Origin: JBOFOR01 sp051654865
Lineage (GTDB): Bacteria > Bacillota > Clostridia > Peptostreptococcales > Peptostreptococcaceae
Direction of reading: 5' to 3'
NCBI GenBank assembly: GCA_051654865.1
Contig: JBOFYV010000070.1
Coordinates: 1 to 30,435 of the forward strand
Length of the DNA stretch: 30,435 bases
Under the pieces are notes generated by a model. That model had not been told where the DNA came from. It saw only the letters and a program-made list of their open reading frames with translations, and did not search any database. This document shows, one piece after another, positions 1 through 8,194 of this stretch. The position numbers and the translations under genes were made by a program. Numbering within the stretch: the stretch's first letter is position 1; every line of letters begins with the position of its first letter.

Positions 1-37
1 GGTGCGACCTATATAATTCACCTATCAGCTAATGATA
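1..37 (-). repeat. Palindromic element, copy E (cut by window start)
   Basis: The first bases match the right half of the complete copy at 27622-27715: both read GGT, then a TATATAATT core, then ACC, then GCTAATGA. The loop motif (complement of the G-Y-A-S-CGAC motif) is cut by the window edge, so the left arm is not visible. Assigned to the dispersed hairpin family by eye; the outer boundary is approximate. Confidence 0.6.
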
Positions 38-103
38 TTTACTAAGCCAAATGTTGGAAGATATATATTAAAACTTACTTAATAATATATTAATAGTGCT
101 AAC

Positions 104-131
104 TTGGAATATATTTGGTACCATATAGATA
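104..131 (+). promoter_or_regulatory. Possible promoter of the lipoprotein gene
   Basis: TTGGAA at 104-109 and TAGATA at 126-131 are separated by 16 bases. This is a plausible sigma-A type promoter upstream of the lipoprotein gene. The match is moderate in very AT-rich sequence, so this is a weak call. Confidence 0.3.
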
Positions 132-201
132 AATAGGAAGTTGTGGGGGATTATCAATGTAATCTACAGTTCAAAAAATGTGTATTTACGGGGGAATGGC
201 A

Positions 202-883
202 ATGAAAATAAAAATAAAAATGTACATTATTCTTGTGATTGGTTTTGTGCTTATCTTAACAGGATGTGGAAAAAAAAATGTCCTTTCGGATTACGATGTA
301 GAAGGACTCAATTTTATAGCATATAGCGATATCGATTCAGTCTGTGAAAACGATGATTTAATAACAGCAGGACAAAATCTTTTAGAGTTGCAATCAGATA
401 GTTTGTATCTTTCTTATGTTATGGATAGTGCTATCGAACTTACTAATGAATTAGGAGAATATGACCACTTGGTGTTTACTAATTCTCGATGGATAGAGAG
501 ATTCGGTAATGTAGATAAATTGAAGTCAGTGGACTTCAACAGTTTAACAAATGAAATGAAAATATTTTTGCAAGAACAAATGCCACTATTAACTGTTGAT
601 GGAAGCGTGTTACCAGATGGAACAATGCTATTCACATATCAAGATAATAAGTTTCTATCTTTTCCTGTTAGTGTAACACTTGGAGGAGCAGAGGCAATAG
701 AAGCAAAAAAACCCCTTAATTATTTTAGTGGAAAATCCTATTGAAGTGTTTAAGCCAGGCAGTTTTACATTACCATTGACATCCAGTGGAAATATATTAT
801 TTGATAATGGACATGTGCTGCAAGAAGAATTTAGTAAAAGTGAACTGAGTGCTTATGGAGAAGTCCAAGAGTTGAGTAAATAA
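202..883 (+). pseudogene. Frameshifted lipoprotein gene, function unknown
   Basis: Encodes a putative surface lipoprotein. I choose ATG 202, preceded at good spacing by GGGGG at 190-194; upstream ATGs have poor sites. The N-terminus has lysines, a hydrophobic stretch and the lipobox LTGC, so signal peptidase II processing and membrane anchoring are expected. The first frame stops at 744. The next frame over stays open across the same region and continues to a stop at 881-883 with ENPIEVFKPGSFTLPLTSSG and a further acidic tail, in the same protein style. The two frames join at a run of seven A and four C (705-715). One base too many there would explain the break: a real mutation, an assembly error or slippage. 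Rejoined, the protein is about 226 residues. I do not recognise the family. Confidence 0.65.
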
Positions 884-1002
884 GATTTTAAATAAAAGGT
901 AAGGGTTTATTAATCCATATTTATTGATGAAATTATAATTATAACACGAAGTCGATAAATTCCAATTTTCATGTCTCTTTTCAAAACCTTATGAAGTTCA
1001 TA

Positions 1003-1089
1003 GCTTTAGCGAGTGAGTGTATTATATAAGCCGCACCGACTTTCCCAAAGGGCGGAAGGAAGGCTTATATAATACGCTCACTCGCGAGC
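1003..1089 (+). repeat. Palindromic element, copy A
   Basis: The 24-base arms at 1009-1032 and 1062-1085 are complementary except for one G-T pair. The 29-base loop starts GCACCGAC and ends GGAAGGAA. The base is GCGAG/CTCGC and the core is TTATATAA. An outer GCT/AGC pair (1003-1005 with 1087-1089) matches the TAGC/GCTA base of other copies. It lies between convergent genes and has no T-tract of its own, so it is not a standard terminator. Confidence 0.85.
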
Positions 1090-1131
1090 CCCATTTACTT
1101 ACTAAGCCCTAATTTAGATATTTAATTCAAT

Positions 1132-1164
1132 AAAAAACTACCATTAAAATAATTAATAGTAGTT
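1132..1164 (-). terminator. Terminator after uppP
   Basis: Read on the minus strand, AACTAC-T-ATTAA, loop, TTAAT-G-GTAGTT is followed by a run of T. It lies 17 bases beyond the uppP stop codon. Confidence 0.8.
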
Positions 1165-1180
1165 CCTTAAACTAACAATA

Positions 1181-2008
1181 TTACATCATAAAGAAGTAAT
1201 ATCCTAATAATATAACCCCAAGTACGATTCTATACCAACCGAATACCTTAAAGTCATGCTTTTTAATATATCCAACAAGGAACTTGATAGCAAGTATTGA
1301 TACAACAAACGCAACTGCCATTCCTACAAATAATACCGTAAGTTCAAATCCAGTAAATGCTACTCCAAATTTAACTAATTTTAGTAAACTAGCACCAAAC
1401 ATTACTGGTATAGCTAAGAAGAATGTAAACTCCGCAGCTATTTCTCTAGATACTCCTATTAGTAACGCACCTACTATAGTTGCCCCTGAACGTGATGTTC
1501 CTGGGAATACAGCTGCTATTACTTGGAATAATCCTATTATTATAGCCATTTTATATGTTAATTGATTCATATTGTTAACTATAGGTCTTTTCCCTTTATT
1601 GTGGTTTTCTACTACTATAAAGAATATACCAAATAGTATAAGCATTATTGCTACTGTTTGGAAGTTATAGAATAATGCATTTATTTGATCATCAAAGAAT
1701 AGACCAATTATCGCTGCTGGTATACACGCAAGTACGATTTTAACCCACATTATGATTATATCATTTTGAACTATTGGCTTCGATTTAAACGAAAACGGAA
1801 AAATCTTCTTCCAATATAAAACTACTACTGCCATTATTGCACCTAGTTGTATTACGACAAAGAACATTTCTTTAAAAGCTTCAGACATTCCTAATTGTAA
1901 GAATTCATCGACTAATATCATATGTCCTGTACTACTGATAGGTAACCATTCTGTTACCCCTTCAATAATCCCTAGTATAACGGCTTTAAATATTTCTACT
2001 AATTCCAT
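1181..2008 (-). CDS. uppP: Undecaprenyl-diphosphatase UppP (BacA family)
   Basis: Integral membrane enzyme that dephosphorylates undecaprenyl pyrophosphate to regenerate the lipid carrier for peptidoglycan and other wall polymers; overproduction in this family gives bacitracin tolerance. The 275 residues match the usual family length. The two family signatures are present: EGVTEWLPISSTGH near residues 16-30 with the key glutamates, serines and histidine, and PGTSRSGAT near residue 170. About eight hydrophobic segments follow the family pattern. The start ATG is preceded by GAGGTGA. A DeoR-type gene lies 104 bases upstream on the same strand, so co-transcription is possible, and a terminator follows. 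Function is certain at family level. Confidence 0.95.
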   Translation of the reverse strand: MELVEIFKAVILGIIEGVTEWLPISSTGHMILVDEFLQLGMSEAFKEMFFVVIQLGAIMAVVVLYWKKIFPFSFKSKPIVQNDIIIMWVKIVLACIPAAIIGLFFDDQINALFYNFQTVAIMLILFGIFFIVVENHNKGKRPIVNNMNQLTYKMAIIIGLFQVIAAVFPGTSRSGATIVGALLIGVSREIAAEFTFFLAIPVMFGASLLKLVKFGVAFTGFELTVLFVGMAVAFVVSILAIKFLVGYIKKHDFKVFGWYRIVLGVILLGYYFFMM

Positions 2009-2112
2009 TATTTCTCACCTCATATTTTTTGTTTTTCTTTAATTTTCTATTTTTACTAACTATAAGATTATACTATCTTATTTAATTTTATACAAACTTT
2101 ATATTGCTTACT

Positions 2113-2895
2113 TTAACATGTTATCCATTTAGTATGTGATTTATCTAATTTTTCAGTCCATTCCTCTGGTTGATTCACATCACTTATTATTACATCTATA
2201 TCCTTAATCTCAGCTATTTTATAAGTAGTATTCATACCTATTTTAGAATTATCACTTAACAATATTGCCTTTCTTGAGTTTTTAACATACTCCCTAGACA
2301 ACAATGCCTTCTCTTTATCTACACTATTTATACCAAATGAATCAGATATACCTTCACAAGATATAAATGCTTTGTTTACAAATATATTACTCATCATATC
2401 TACGCTCATAGCATCTGCTGACCTTTGATGTTTAGCATTTATCCTTCCTCCAATAAATATAATCTCACCATCAAACATCTCTTTATTTTGATAGTCTATT
2501 AATTGAGCTAAAGCTGCACATGAACTAGTCACTATAGTTAAATTTTTTCTATCTATTATATATTTTATCATTTGAAGTGCGGTTGTTCCTTCATCAATTA
2601 CTACGCTATCATTGTCTTTTACAAACTCAGCAGCTCTTTTAGCTATTTTCTTTTTTTCTTCTATATTAGTATTATTTCTTTTTAAAAGAGTGGGCTCTAC
2701 TCTATCGTACTCAAGTTTTACAGCCCCACCATATACTTTTCTTAGTTTATTCTCATTTTCTAGTTCATCTAAATACCGTCTTACAGTTTCTGATGATACT
2801 TCTAACTTCATCACCAATTCTTTTGATGTTACTTTTCCATTTATATCAAGTAATTCTAATATTACTTTTTTTCTGTCTATCGCATTTAAAGACAT
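2113..2895 (-). CDS. DeoR-family transcriptional regulator
   Basis: Cytoplasmic DNA-binding repressor of the DeoR type, whose members usually sense a phosphorylated sugar or related metabolite. The N-terminal helix-turn-helix spans about residues 4-55 (KKVILELLDINGKVTSKELV, then SSETVRRYLDELE), followed by KVYGGAV typical of the family. The C-terminal part resembles the DeoRC sugar-isomerase-like sensor (VVIDEGTTAL, TSSCAALAQL, FISCEGIS, LLSDNSKIG). I start at ATG 2895; the GTG nine bases earlier is part of the GAGGTG ribosome site. The length is 260 residues. No sugar genes adjoin it: downstream is uppP and divergently the MATE gene, so its target is unknown. Confidence 0.88.
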   Translation of the reverse strand: MSLNAIDRKKVILELLDINGKVTSKELVMKLEVSSETVRRYLDELENENKLRKVYGGAVKLEYDRVEPTLLKRNNTNIEEKKKIAKRAAEFVKDNDSVVIDEGTTALQMIKYIIDRKNLTIVTSSCAALAQLIDYQNKEMFDGEIIFIGGRINAKHQRSADAMSVDMMSNIFVNKAFISCEGISDSFGINSVDKEKALLSREYVKNSRKAILLSDNSKIGMNTTYKIAEIKDIDVIISDVNQPEEWTEKLDKSHTKWITC

Positions 2896-2973
2896 TTCTT
2901 TCACCTCAATTTACTTATTTTATTAATTATTTATCTGTATTATAACATAACAATTAATTATTAATATAAAAAG

Positions 2974-3004
2974 TTGACTCTATACCGACTACATACTTTA
3001 TACT
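2974..3004 (+). promoter_or_regulatory. MerR-type promoter with 19-bp spacer (MATE-merR operon)
   Basis: TTGACT (2974-2979) and TATACT (2999-3004) are separated by exactly 19 bases. That overlong spacer is the hallmark of promoters activated by MerR-family proteins, which twist the DNA to align the two boxes. The operon's second gene encodes a MerR protein, so autoregulation is inferred. The inverted repeat inside the spacer is weak by eye. Confidence 0.65.
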
Positions 3005-3038
3005 CTGTTGTAGGAAATTTTGCCAGGAGGTATAATAT

Positions 3039-4394
3039 ATGACTAATCAATTTTTAAAATATGCAGTTCCTTCTGCACTAGCACTTTGTATATCATCATT
3101 ATATACAGTTATAGACGGTATTTTTGTAGGACAAGGTGTAGGAGATAGCGCTCTAGCAGCTGTTAGTATAGTATTACCTTTTATAGTTATTATTTTTGGT
3201 ATTGCAAATATGCTAGCAGTTGGTGGTGGTGCTCTAGTCTCTAAAAATGTAGGCGCAGATAAAATAGATAAAGCTGTTAATATTTTTAGACAAGTTTTTA
3301 AATTACTTTTAATTATAAGCTGTGCAATAAGTGCATTATGCACAGTGTTTACAGAACAGATAGTTACCTTGTTGGGAGCAACAAATACTTTAAAACCACT
3401 ATCAATTGAGTATCTTAAATACTATGGAATTTTTTGCATACCTAACTTAATAGGTATAGTTCTAAATAGTTTTGTTAGAAATGACAATCGTCCAAAATTA
3501 GCTATGATTTCAACAATAGCTGGTGCTATAACAAATGTAATCTTAGACTATATATTCATTTTCCCATTAAATATGGGGCTAAAAGGCGCCGCTATAGCTA
3601 CAGGACTTGGGCAGATAGTAACAGTGCTTATCTTGCTACCACACTTTTTTAAAAGTACTGGCTATTTAAGCTTTAAAAATGTGCCTTTAGACAAAGATAC
3701 TATAAAAAGTGTCTCATCAATAGGGTTTCCTTCTTTCTTTGGGCAAGCAAGTTTCTCTATAATAGTATTTTTACATAATATAGCCTTAGCTAATTTAATT
3801 GGAGAGTTAGGTATATCAACATATAGTATAATAAACTATGTGACTAATAATATCTATATGATTCTTTTAGGTTTAACTTTCGGAGCTCAACCACTTCTAA
3901 GTTTTAATTTTGGACAACAAAGTAAAGAAAAAATGTTAAGTATTTATAACATCAATTGCGTGGCCTCATGGACTATTAGTATAACTGCTTTTATAATATG
4001 TTCTTTGTTTGGTCATCAAATTGTAGGCGTATTTACATCAGATCCTCAGATAATAACTCTAGGTTATACAGCTCTTAAAATATCTTCTTTTGCATATATA
4101 ATAGCTGGAATAAATTTAAATACGGTTGTCTATTTCCAAGCTATAGAAATGCCTAAATACTCAAACTTAATCTGCTTGTTTAGATCTATAATATTTTTAC
4201 CAATATGCTTGGTAATTTTACCTAAGGTATTTGGATTAAACGGAATATGGATAAGTGTGCTAGCTTCAGAAACTATAACTTATATAATTATGAGAATAAT
4301 TGCAGATATTAAGAAAAATACAGATAAATCATTAGGATTATTAGAAAGTTCAAATAATATTAGCATTCAATTACAAGATACTGTTAATATGTAG
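3039..4394 (+). CDS. MATE-family multidrug efflux protein
   Basis: Inner-membrane exporter of the MATE family (MepA-like), which uses an ion gradient to expel cationic drugs or metabolites. The 451 residues and about 12 hydrophobic segments are typical. The N-terminus carries the family pattern YTVIDGIFVGQGVGDSALAA, followed by an equivalent second half (FGAQPLLSFNFGQ near residue 285). The start ATG follows a strong AGGAGG. The gene is first in a two-gene operon with a MerR regulator 20 bases downstream, and the promoter has the 19-bp spacer of MerR control. This arrangement suggests drug-induced export. The substrate cannot be told from sequence. Confidence 0.92.
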   Translation: MTNQFLKYAVPSALALCISSLYTVIDGIFVGQGVGDSALAAVSIVLPFIVIIFGIANMLAVGGGALVSKNVGADKIDKAVNIFRQVFKLLLIISCAISALCTVFTEQIVTLLGATNTLKPLSIEYLKYYGIFCIPNLIGIVLNSFVRNDNRPKLAMISTIAGAITNVILDYIFIFPLNMGLKGAAIATGLGQIVTVLILLPHFFKSTGYLSFKNVPLDKDTIKSVSSIGFPSFFGQASFSIIVFLHNIALANLIGELGISTYSIINYVTNNIYMILLGLTFGAQPLLSFNFGQQSKEKMLSIYNINCVASWTISITAFIICSLFGHQIVGVFTSDPQIITLGYTALKISSFAYIIAGINLNTVVYFQAIEMPKYSNLICLFRSIIFLPICLVILPKVFGLNGIWISVLASETITYIIMRIIADIKKNTDKSLGLLESSNNISIQLQDTVNM

Positions 4395-4414
4395 ATTTAT
4401 AAAGAGGTGACAAT

Positions 4415-5230
4415 ATGGATGAATATTTATCAATCGGTCAAATGGCTAAGTTAAACAATATTTCAATTCAAACTCTAAGATATTACGAAAGATTAGGCCT
4501 AATATGCCCTTCATATATAAATAGTTATACTGGATATAGATATTATTCTATGGAGGATTTTGTTACAGTTGGGTTGATTAAACAATGTAAAGCTTTAGGG
4601 TTATCTTTAAATGAAATAAAAGAAGTAATAGCTAACTATACTTCTTTAGAATCTATTTTTGCTATACTTGGAAATCAAAAAAATATTATAAACACAAAAA
4701 TACAGGAGTTAGAGCTTATAAGAGATAAAATAACTTCTTTAGAAAATAAGATTGGTATTTCTTTAGCTAAAGGAATCAATGAAGTGTTTGTACAATATAA
4801 CGAAGAAAGAAAGTGCTTAAAATTTGATTATATCGATAGAGATTCTAAAGAATTTGAGTTGAATTTAAGAAAATCTTTAATAGTAGCTGAGAAAAATTAT
4901 AAAAATACAAATACAGAGATAGTTTTTACAGTCTCTTTTGATGATATGAAGTCTAACTATGAAGCCATTTATAAAAATGTAATGTTAAACTTAGGAGAAG
5001 ACATTCCTTATAATGATGAGAATATAATTTCTATTCCAGAGGGTAACTATTTAACTATGTATTTTGATGATGTTTACAGAAATTCTCAGAAATATTATAA
5101 AATAATGCTCGATTATATAACTAAAAATAAAATAAGAACAAAAGGTGATTTTAGAGAAATATACATCTTAACTAGAATGGGCTCAGATAGAGTTGTAAAA
5201 TCTCTAGGTAAAATAGAAATACTTATTTAA
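4415..5230 (+). CDS. MerR-family regulator with effector-binding domain
   Basis: Transcription activator of the BmrR/BltR type. Residues 4-75 form the winged-helix MerR domain (SIGQMAKLNNISIQTLRYYERLGL, then TGYRYYSMEDF), followed by a coiled-coil dimerisation helix (about 80-115). The C-terminal 150 residues resemble a GyrI-like small-molecule binding fold, with IPEGNYLTMYFDD as a recognisable strand. ATG follows AAAGAGGTGA. It lies 20 bases after the MATE gene, and the promoter of the pair has a 19-bp spacer, so it probably senses a compound and activates its own operon. A second protein of the same architecture is encoded at 23892-24704. Confidence 0.9.
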   Translation: MDEYLSIGQMAKLNNISIQTLRYYERLGLICPSYINSYTGYRYYSMEDFVTVGLIKQCKALGLSLNEIKEVIANYTSLESIFAILGNQKNIINTKIQELELIRDKITSLENKIGISLAKGINEVFVQYNEERKCLKFDYIDRDSKEFELNLRKSLIVAEKNYKNTNTEIVFTVSFDDMKSNYEAIYKNVMLNLGEDIPYNDENIISIPEGNYLTMYFDDVYRNSQKYYKIMLDYITKNKIRTKGDFREIYILTRMGSDRVVKSLGKIEILI

Positions 5231-5232
5231 AT

Positions 5233-5271
5233 AAAAAAACTTTATTTAGTAACAAAAACCAAATAAAGTTT
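5233..5271 (-). terminator. Terminator between convergent merR and phosphonate-type ABC genes
   Basis: A perfect 11-base inverted repeat (5237-5247 with 5261-5271) has a 13-base loop. On the minus strand it is followed by a run of T, so it serves best as terminator of the ABC operon, after transcription through the palindromic element. It also lies seven bases after the merR stop and may end that transcript too. Confidence 0.75.
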
Positions 5272-5329
5272 CTCTAGTTTATTAAAATTTTAAGTTTTTT
5301 ATCTTTACCTTACCTATCCAAACAGACGA

Positions 5330-5437
5330 AATTAGCTCCCCTGAGCGAAGTAGGTTTATTATATAATCCGCACCGACCTTGCAGCTTGCCTGCCGGAAGG
5401 AAGGATTATATAATAAACCTCCTTCGCGGGCCTAATT
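5330..5437 (+). repeat. Palindromic element, copy B
   Basis: The 25-base arms at 5345-5369 and 5403-5427 have one mismatch. The base is GCGAAG/CTTCGC, the core is TTATATAA, and the 33-base loop starts GCACCGAC and ends GGAAGGAA. The outer AATTAG (5330-5335) pairs with CTAATT (5432-5437), and the latter contains the stop codon of the neighbouring substrate-binding protein gene. The element thus abuts the 3' end of that gene. Confidence 0.85.
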
Positions 5438-6463
5438 CCTCTGCGACTTCCCATCATATTTTGAGCTCCATTTATCAAGCGTATCTCCTCTTTTTTCTGA
5501 TGCCGCCTTCAAATCATTATCAATCATCTGACCCATAGGATTTTCAGGATAACCTTCAGGCACCTCATTATCTATATCTACAGAAGTTACTGCATAGTTT
5601 TTACCATACTCTTTCATAGCATCTTCACTTATAGCCCAGTCTAAAAACAACTTCGCTTCTTCTTTAATATCATCTTTTTTAATAAGGGCATTAGCTTCTA
5701 AATCCCATCCTGAACCTTCAGCTGGAAATACTACATCCACTGGATATCCTTCTTGCTTTATTGATAATCCTTTGTACCCCATACCTATACCAATCGGAAA
5801 CTCTCCTGATGCTGCAAGCTTTGATGGCGCTGAACCAGAATGAGTATACTCAGCAATATTTTTATGTAATTCATCCATATATTCCCAAGCTTTATCTTCG
5901 CCCATTATTTGTATAAGACCTGACACTGTCAAATATCCTGTTCCTGATGATGCTGGATTTGGCATTGTTATTAATCCTTTATACTTCGGATTTAATAAAT
6001 CTTCATAACTTTTTGGAACTGGTAATCCTAGCTTTTTTAGCTCTTCTGTGTTTACTGTTATTCCAGTCATCCAAGCATCTATACCTACCCAGTTTGGTAC
6101 TTCTTTGTCATCTTTAAACATCGGATCAACTTTCTCTATTCCTTTTGGTGCATATGGTTCTAATACTCCGATTGAATCAAGCATTAATAAACTAGAACCA
6201 GCAGTTCCCCATACTACATCAGCCTGTGGGTTATTTTTTTCAGCTACTAATCTAGCTGTTATATCCCCTGTTGATGCTCTAACTACATTTAATTCTATCT
6301 CTGGATATTGTTCTTTAAATGTTTTCAAATATGGGTCTATAAATTCATCTTCTAAACCTGTATATATTGTTAATTCATTTTTATTTGAACTACTACATCC
6401 CGTTAAAATGCTCATAGTCATTACCATTACTAACAATGATGATACTATTTTTTTAAGTCTCAT
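5432..6463 (-). CDS. ABC transporter substrate-binding lipoprotein, 2-aminoethylphosphonate type
   Basis: Extracellular, membrane-anchored receptor of an ABC importer. It has a signal peptide with lipobox LTGC (Cys about 22) and a two-lobed periplasmic-binding fold of the FbpA/PhnS class. The strings MPNPASSGTGYLTVSG and AEYTHSGSAP, with an internal GWDLEANALIKK, are characteristic of the family annotated as 2-aminoethylphosphonate-binding; the paired tyrosines expected of iron-binding FbpA are not evident. The 343 residues are normal. ATG follows AGGGAGA. It is third-transcribed after the ATPase and the fused permease, with an 18-base gap. No phosphonate degradation genes lie nearby, so the substrate is family-level inference; Fe(III) or another anion remains possible. 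The stop codon lies in the palindromic element. Confidence 0.8.
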   Translation of the reverse strand: MRLKKIVSSLLVMVMTMSILTGCSSSNKNELTIYTGLEDEFIDPYLKTFKEQYPEIELNVVRASTGDITARLVAEKNNPQADVVWGTAGSSLLMLDSIGVLEPYAPKGIEKVDPMFKDDKEVPNWVGIDAWMTGITVNTEELKKLGLPVPKSYEDLLNPKYKGLITMPNPASSGTGYLTVSGLIQIMGEDKAWEYMDELHKNIAEYTHSGSAPSKLAASGEFPIGIGMGYKGLSIKQEGYPVDVVFPAEGSGWDLEANALIKKDDIKEEAKLFLDWAISEDAMKEYGKNYAVTSVDIDNEVPEGYPENPMGQMIDNDLKAASEKRGDTLDKWSSKYDGKSQRN

Positions 6464-6481
6464 AATAATCTCCCTTTATTA

Positions 6482-8179
6482 TTAAGCCGCTTTAGCTTCT
6501 TCTTCTTTTTTTAGTGCTTTATTTTTAATTACTTTGTTTATTATTTCATATGTTCCTCTTACAGCGATATTAGTAAGTAATATTAATACTGCTAAGGCTG
6601 CTGCTGGTCCTATCGTTCCAGACTCATTTAATTTAAGAATGGATACTGCAGCTGTTTGTGTTTGTGGCACATATAAAAATATCATAGCTGATACTGTTAC
6701 CATTGAGTTTACAAATAGGTACACTGCTATTTCAAATATTGTACCTATACTCATTGGTACTGTTACATTCATAAATAATTTAAAGAATGGTATTTTCATA
6801 GACTTTGCTACTACTTCATATTCTTTATCTAACATTCTAAGAGAAGTTGTTCCTGTTAAGAATGATACTGAGTAAAAATGAATTATATTTGATATTACTA
6901 TTATGGATGTAGTTCCATAAATAAAGTTAAGTGGGTTGTTTTTTCCGTTAAAGAATAATATATAAGATAATCCTATAACAAGTCCAGGTAGTGCTAGTGG
7001 AACCATTGCTATAAAGTAAGCTATCTGTCTTAAAGTTTTAAATTTATTTATTTTCTCTACTACGTACGCTCCTACAAAAGCCATTATTGTTCCAAATATA
7101 GCTGTTAGTGATGCTATTTTTACACTATTAAAATATGTAGATAATCCTAGTCTACTTAATCCCTCAAATTTATAATTCTCTAAACTTAAATTAAGATTGT
7201 AAGGCCATAATTTTACTAATGAACCTAATACTGCAGTAGACATTATCCCAACTATAAATATTGCTATTAATCCGCAAAGTATAAACATCACTGTATCTCT
7301 TAATTTATTTGGTTTTATTTTATAAGGAGTCGATTTTGAAGTAATAGTTAGACCTTGTTTTTTTGATGCTATTTTGTCTATAGTAAATGCTATAAGTACC
7401 GGTATTAACATTACCATAGCTACTACTGCTCCCATTGACATATTAAACTGACCGATTACTTGCTTATACATATCTGTTGCAAGTACATTGTAATTTCCCC
7501 CTAATAACTTTGGACCTCCAAAGTCTGTAAATGCCATTATAAATGCTACAAAGAAAGCACTTATTAGAGCATATTTTATTCCTGGAACTGTTATAGTAAA
7601 AAACTTTTTAACTTCACTAGTGCCTAAGGTTTCAGCTGCTTCATATAATCTATAATCCGTCATAGATAATGCTACTGATATTAGCATAAATGTTTGAGGG
7701 AAAGTAAATATTATCTCACATATTATTATTCCTAATGGACCATAAAGACTTATATCTATTCCCATTGCTGTAAATATACCTTTGTTACCAAATAAATAAA
7801 CTAAAGCTATACCATAAAGCATACTTGGTGCAAATAAAGGAACTATTGCAATTCCTTTAAAAAATCCTTTGAATTTTATATTTGTTCTATTAACTGCATA
7901 AGCAAATATAAATCCAAGTACTACTGCTATAGACGATGATACTATTGATATAAATAAAGAATTTTTCATAGATACTACTAGTGAAGGATTCTTGAAGTAT
8001 TTTATAAAGTTCTCAAATCCTATAAATTTACCAGTCATATCAGTAAATGCCTGTGAAAATAATGATACTAATGGCAATAGTATAAATGTAGCAAGAGTTG
8101 CTATCATAACTATTAATAGTACTTTTTGTATAACTTCTTCTGATATATTAATTTTCCTTTTTTGTGTACTAACGTTCAT
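6482..8179 (-). CDS. ABC transporter permease, two fused transmembrane domains
   Basis: Membrane channel of the importer. At 565 residues it contains two tandem permease domains of the BPD type, each with about six membrane segments. The coupling-loop pattern appears twice (EAAETLGTSEVKKFFTITVPGI near residue 180 and EVVAKSMKIPFFKLFMNVTVPM near residue 460). One polypeptide therefore supplies both halves of the channel, as in the FbpB and putative 2-aminoethylphosphonate permease families. The C-terminus is basic and acidic (KNKALKKEEEAKAA). It lies between the ATPase gene (15 bases upstream) and the receptor gene, and is surely in the same operon. Specificity cannot be read here. Confidence 0.9.
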   Translation of the reverse strand: MNVSTQKRKINISEEVIQKVLLIVMIATLATFILLPLVSLFSQAFTDMTGKFIGFENFIKYFKNPSLVVSMKNSLFISIVSSSIAVVLGFIFAYAVNRTNIKFKGFFKGIAIVPLFAPSMLYGIALVYLFGNKGIFTAMGIDISLYGPLGIIICEIIFTFPQTFMLISVALSMTDYRLYEAAETLGTSEVKKFFTITVPGIKYALISAFFVAFIMAFTDFGGPKLLGGNYNVLATDMYKQVIGQFNMSMGAVVAMVMLIPVLIAFTIDKIASKKQGLTITSKSTPYKIKPNKLRDTVMFILCGLIAIFIVGIMSTAVLGSLVKLWPYNLNLSLENYKFEGLSRLGLSTYFNSVKIASLTAIFGTIMAFVGAYVVEKINKFKTLRQIAYFIAMVPLALPGLVIGLSYILFFNGKNNPLNFIYGTTSIIVISNIIHFYSVSFLTGTTSLRMLDKEYEVVAKSMKIPFFKLFMNVTVPMSIGTIFEIAVYLFVNSMVTVSAMIFLYVPQTQTAAVSILKLNESGTIGPAAALAVLILLTNIAVRGTYEIINKVIKNKALKKEEEAKAA

Positions 8180-8194
8180 AATTTCTCCCCTTAC

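Noticed and set aside
414..635. Minus-strand open frame within the lipoprotein gene
   Set aside because: It is a shadow of the lipoprotein frame with no ribosome site.
1003..1089. Palindromic element A as an ordinary terminator
   Set aside because: No T-tract follows on either strand, the loop is large and conserved, and a separate terminator for uppP lies at 1132-1164.
1284..1565. Plus-strand open frame opposite uppP
   Set aside because: It lies wholly within the clearly real uppP gene, has no ribosome site and a low-complexity composition.
6048..6485. 145-codon plus-strand frame opposite the receptor gene
   Set aside because: It is antisense to a real gene, without ribosome site or recognisable protein features.
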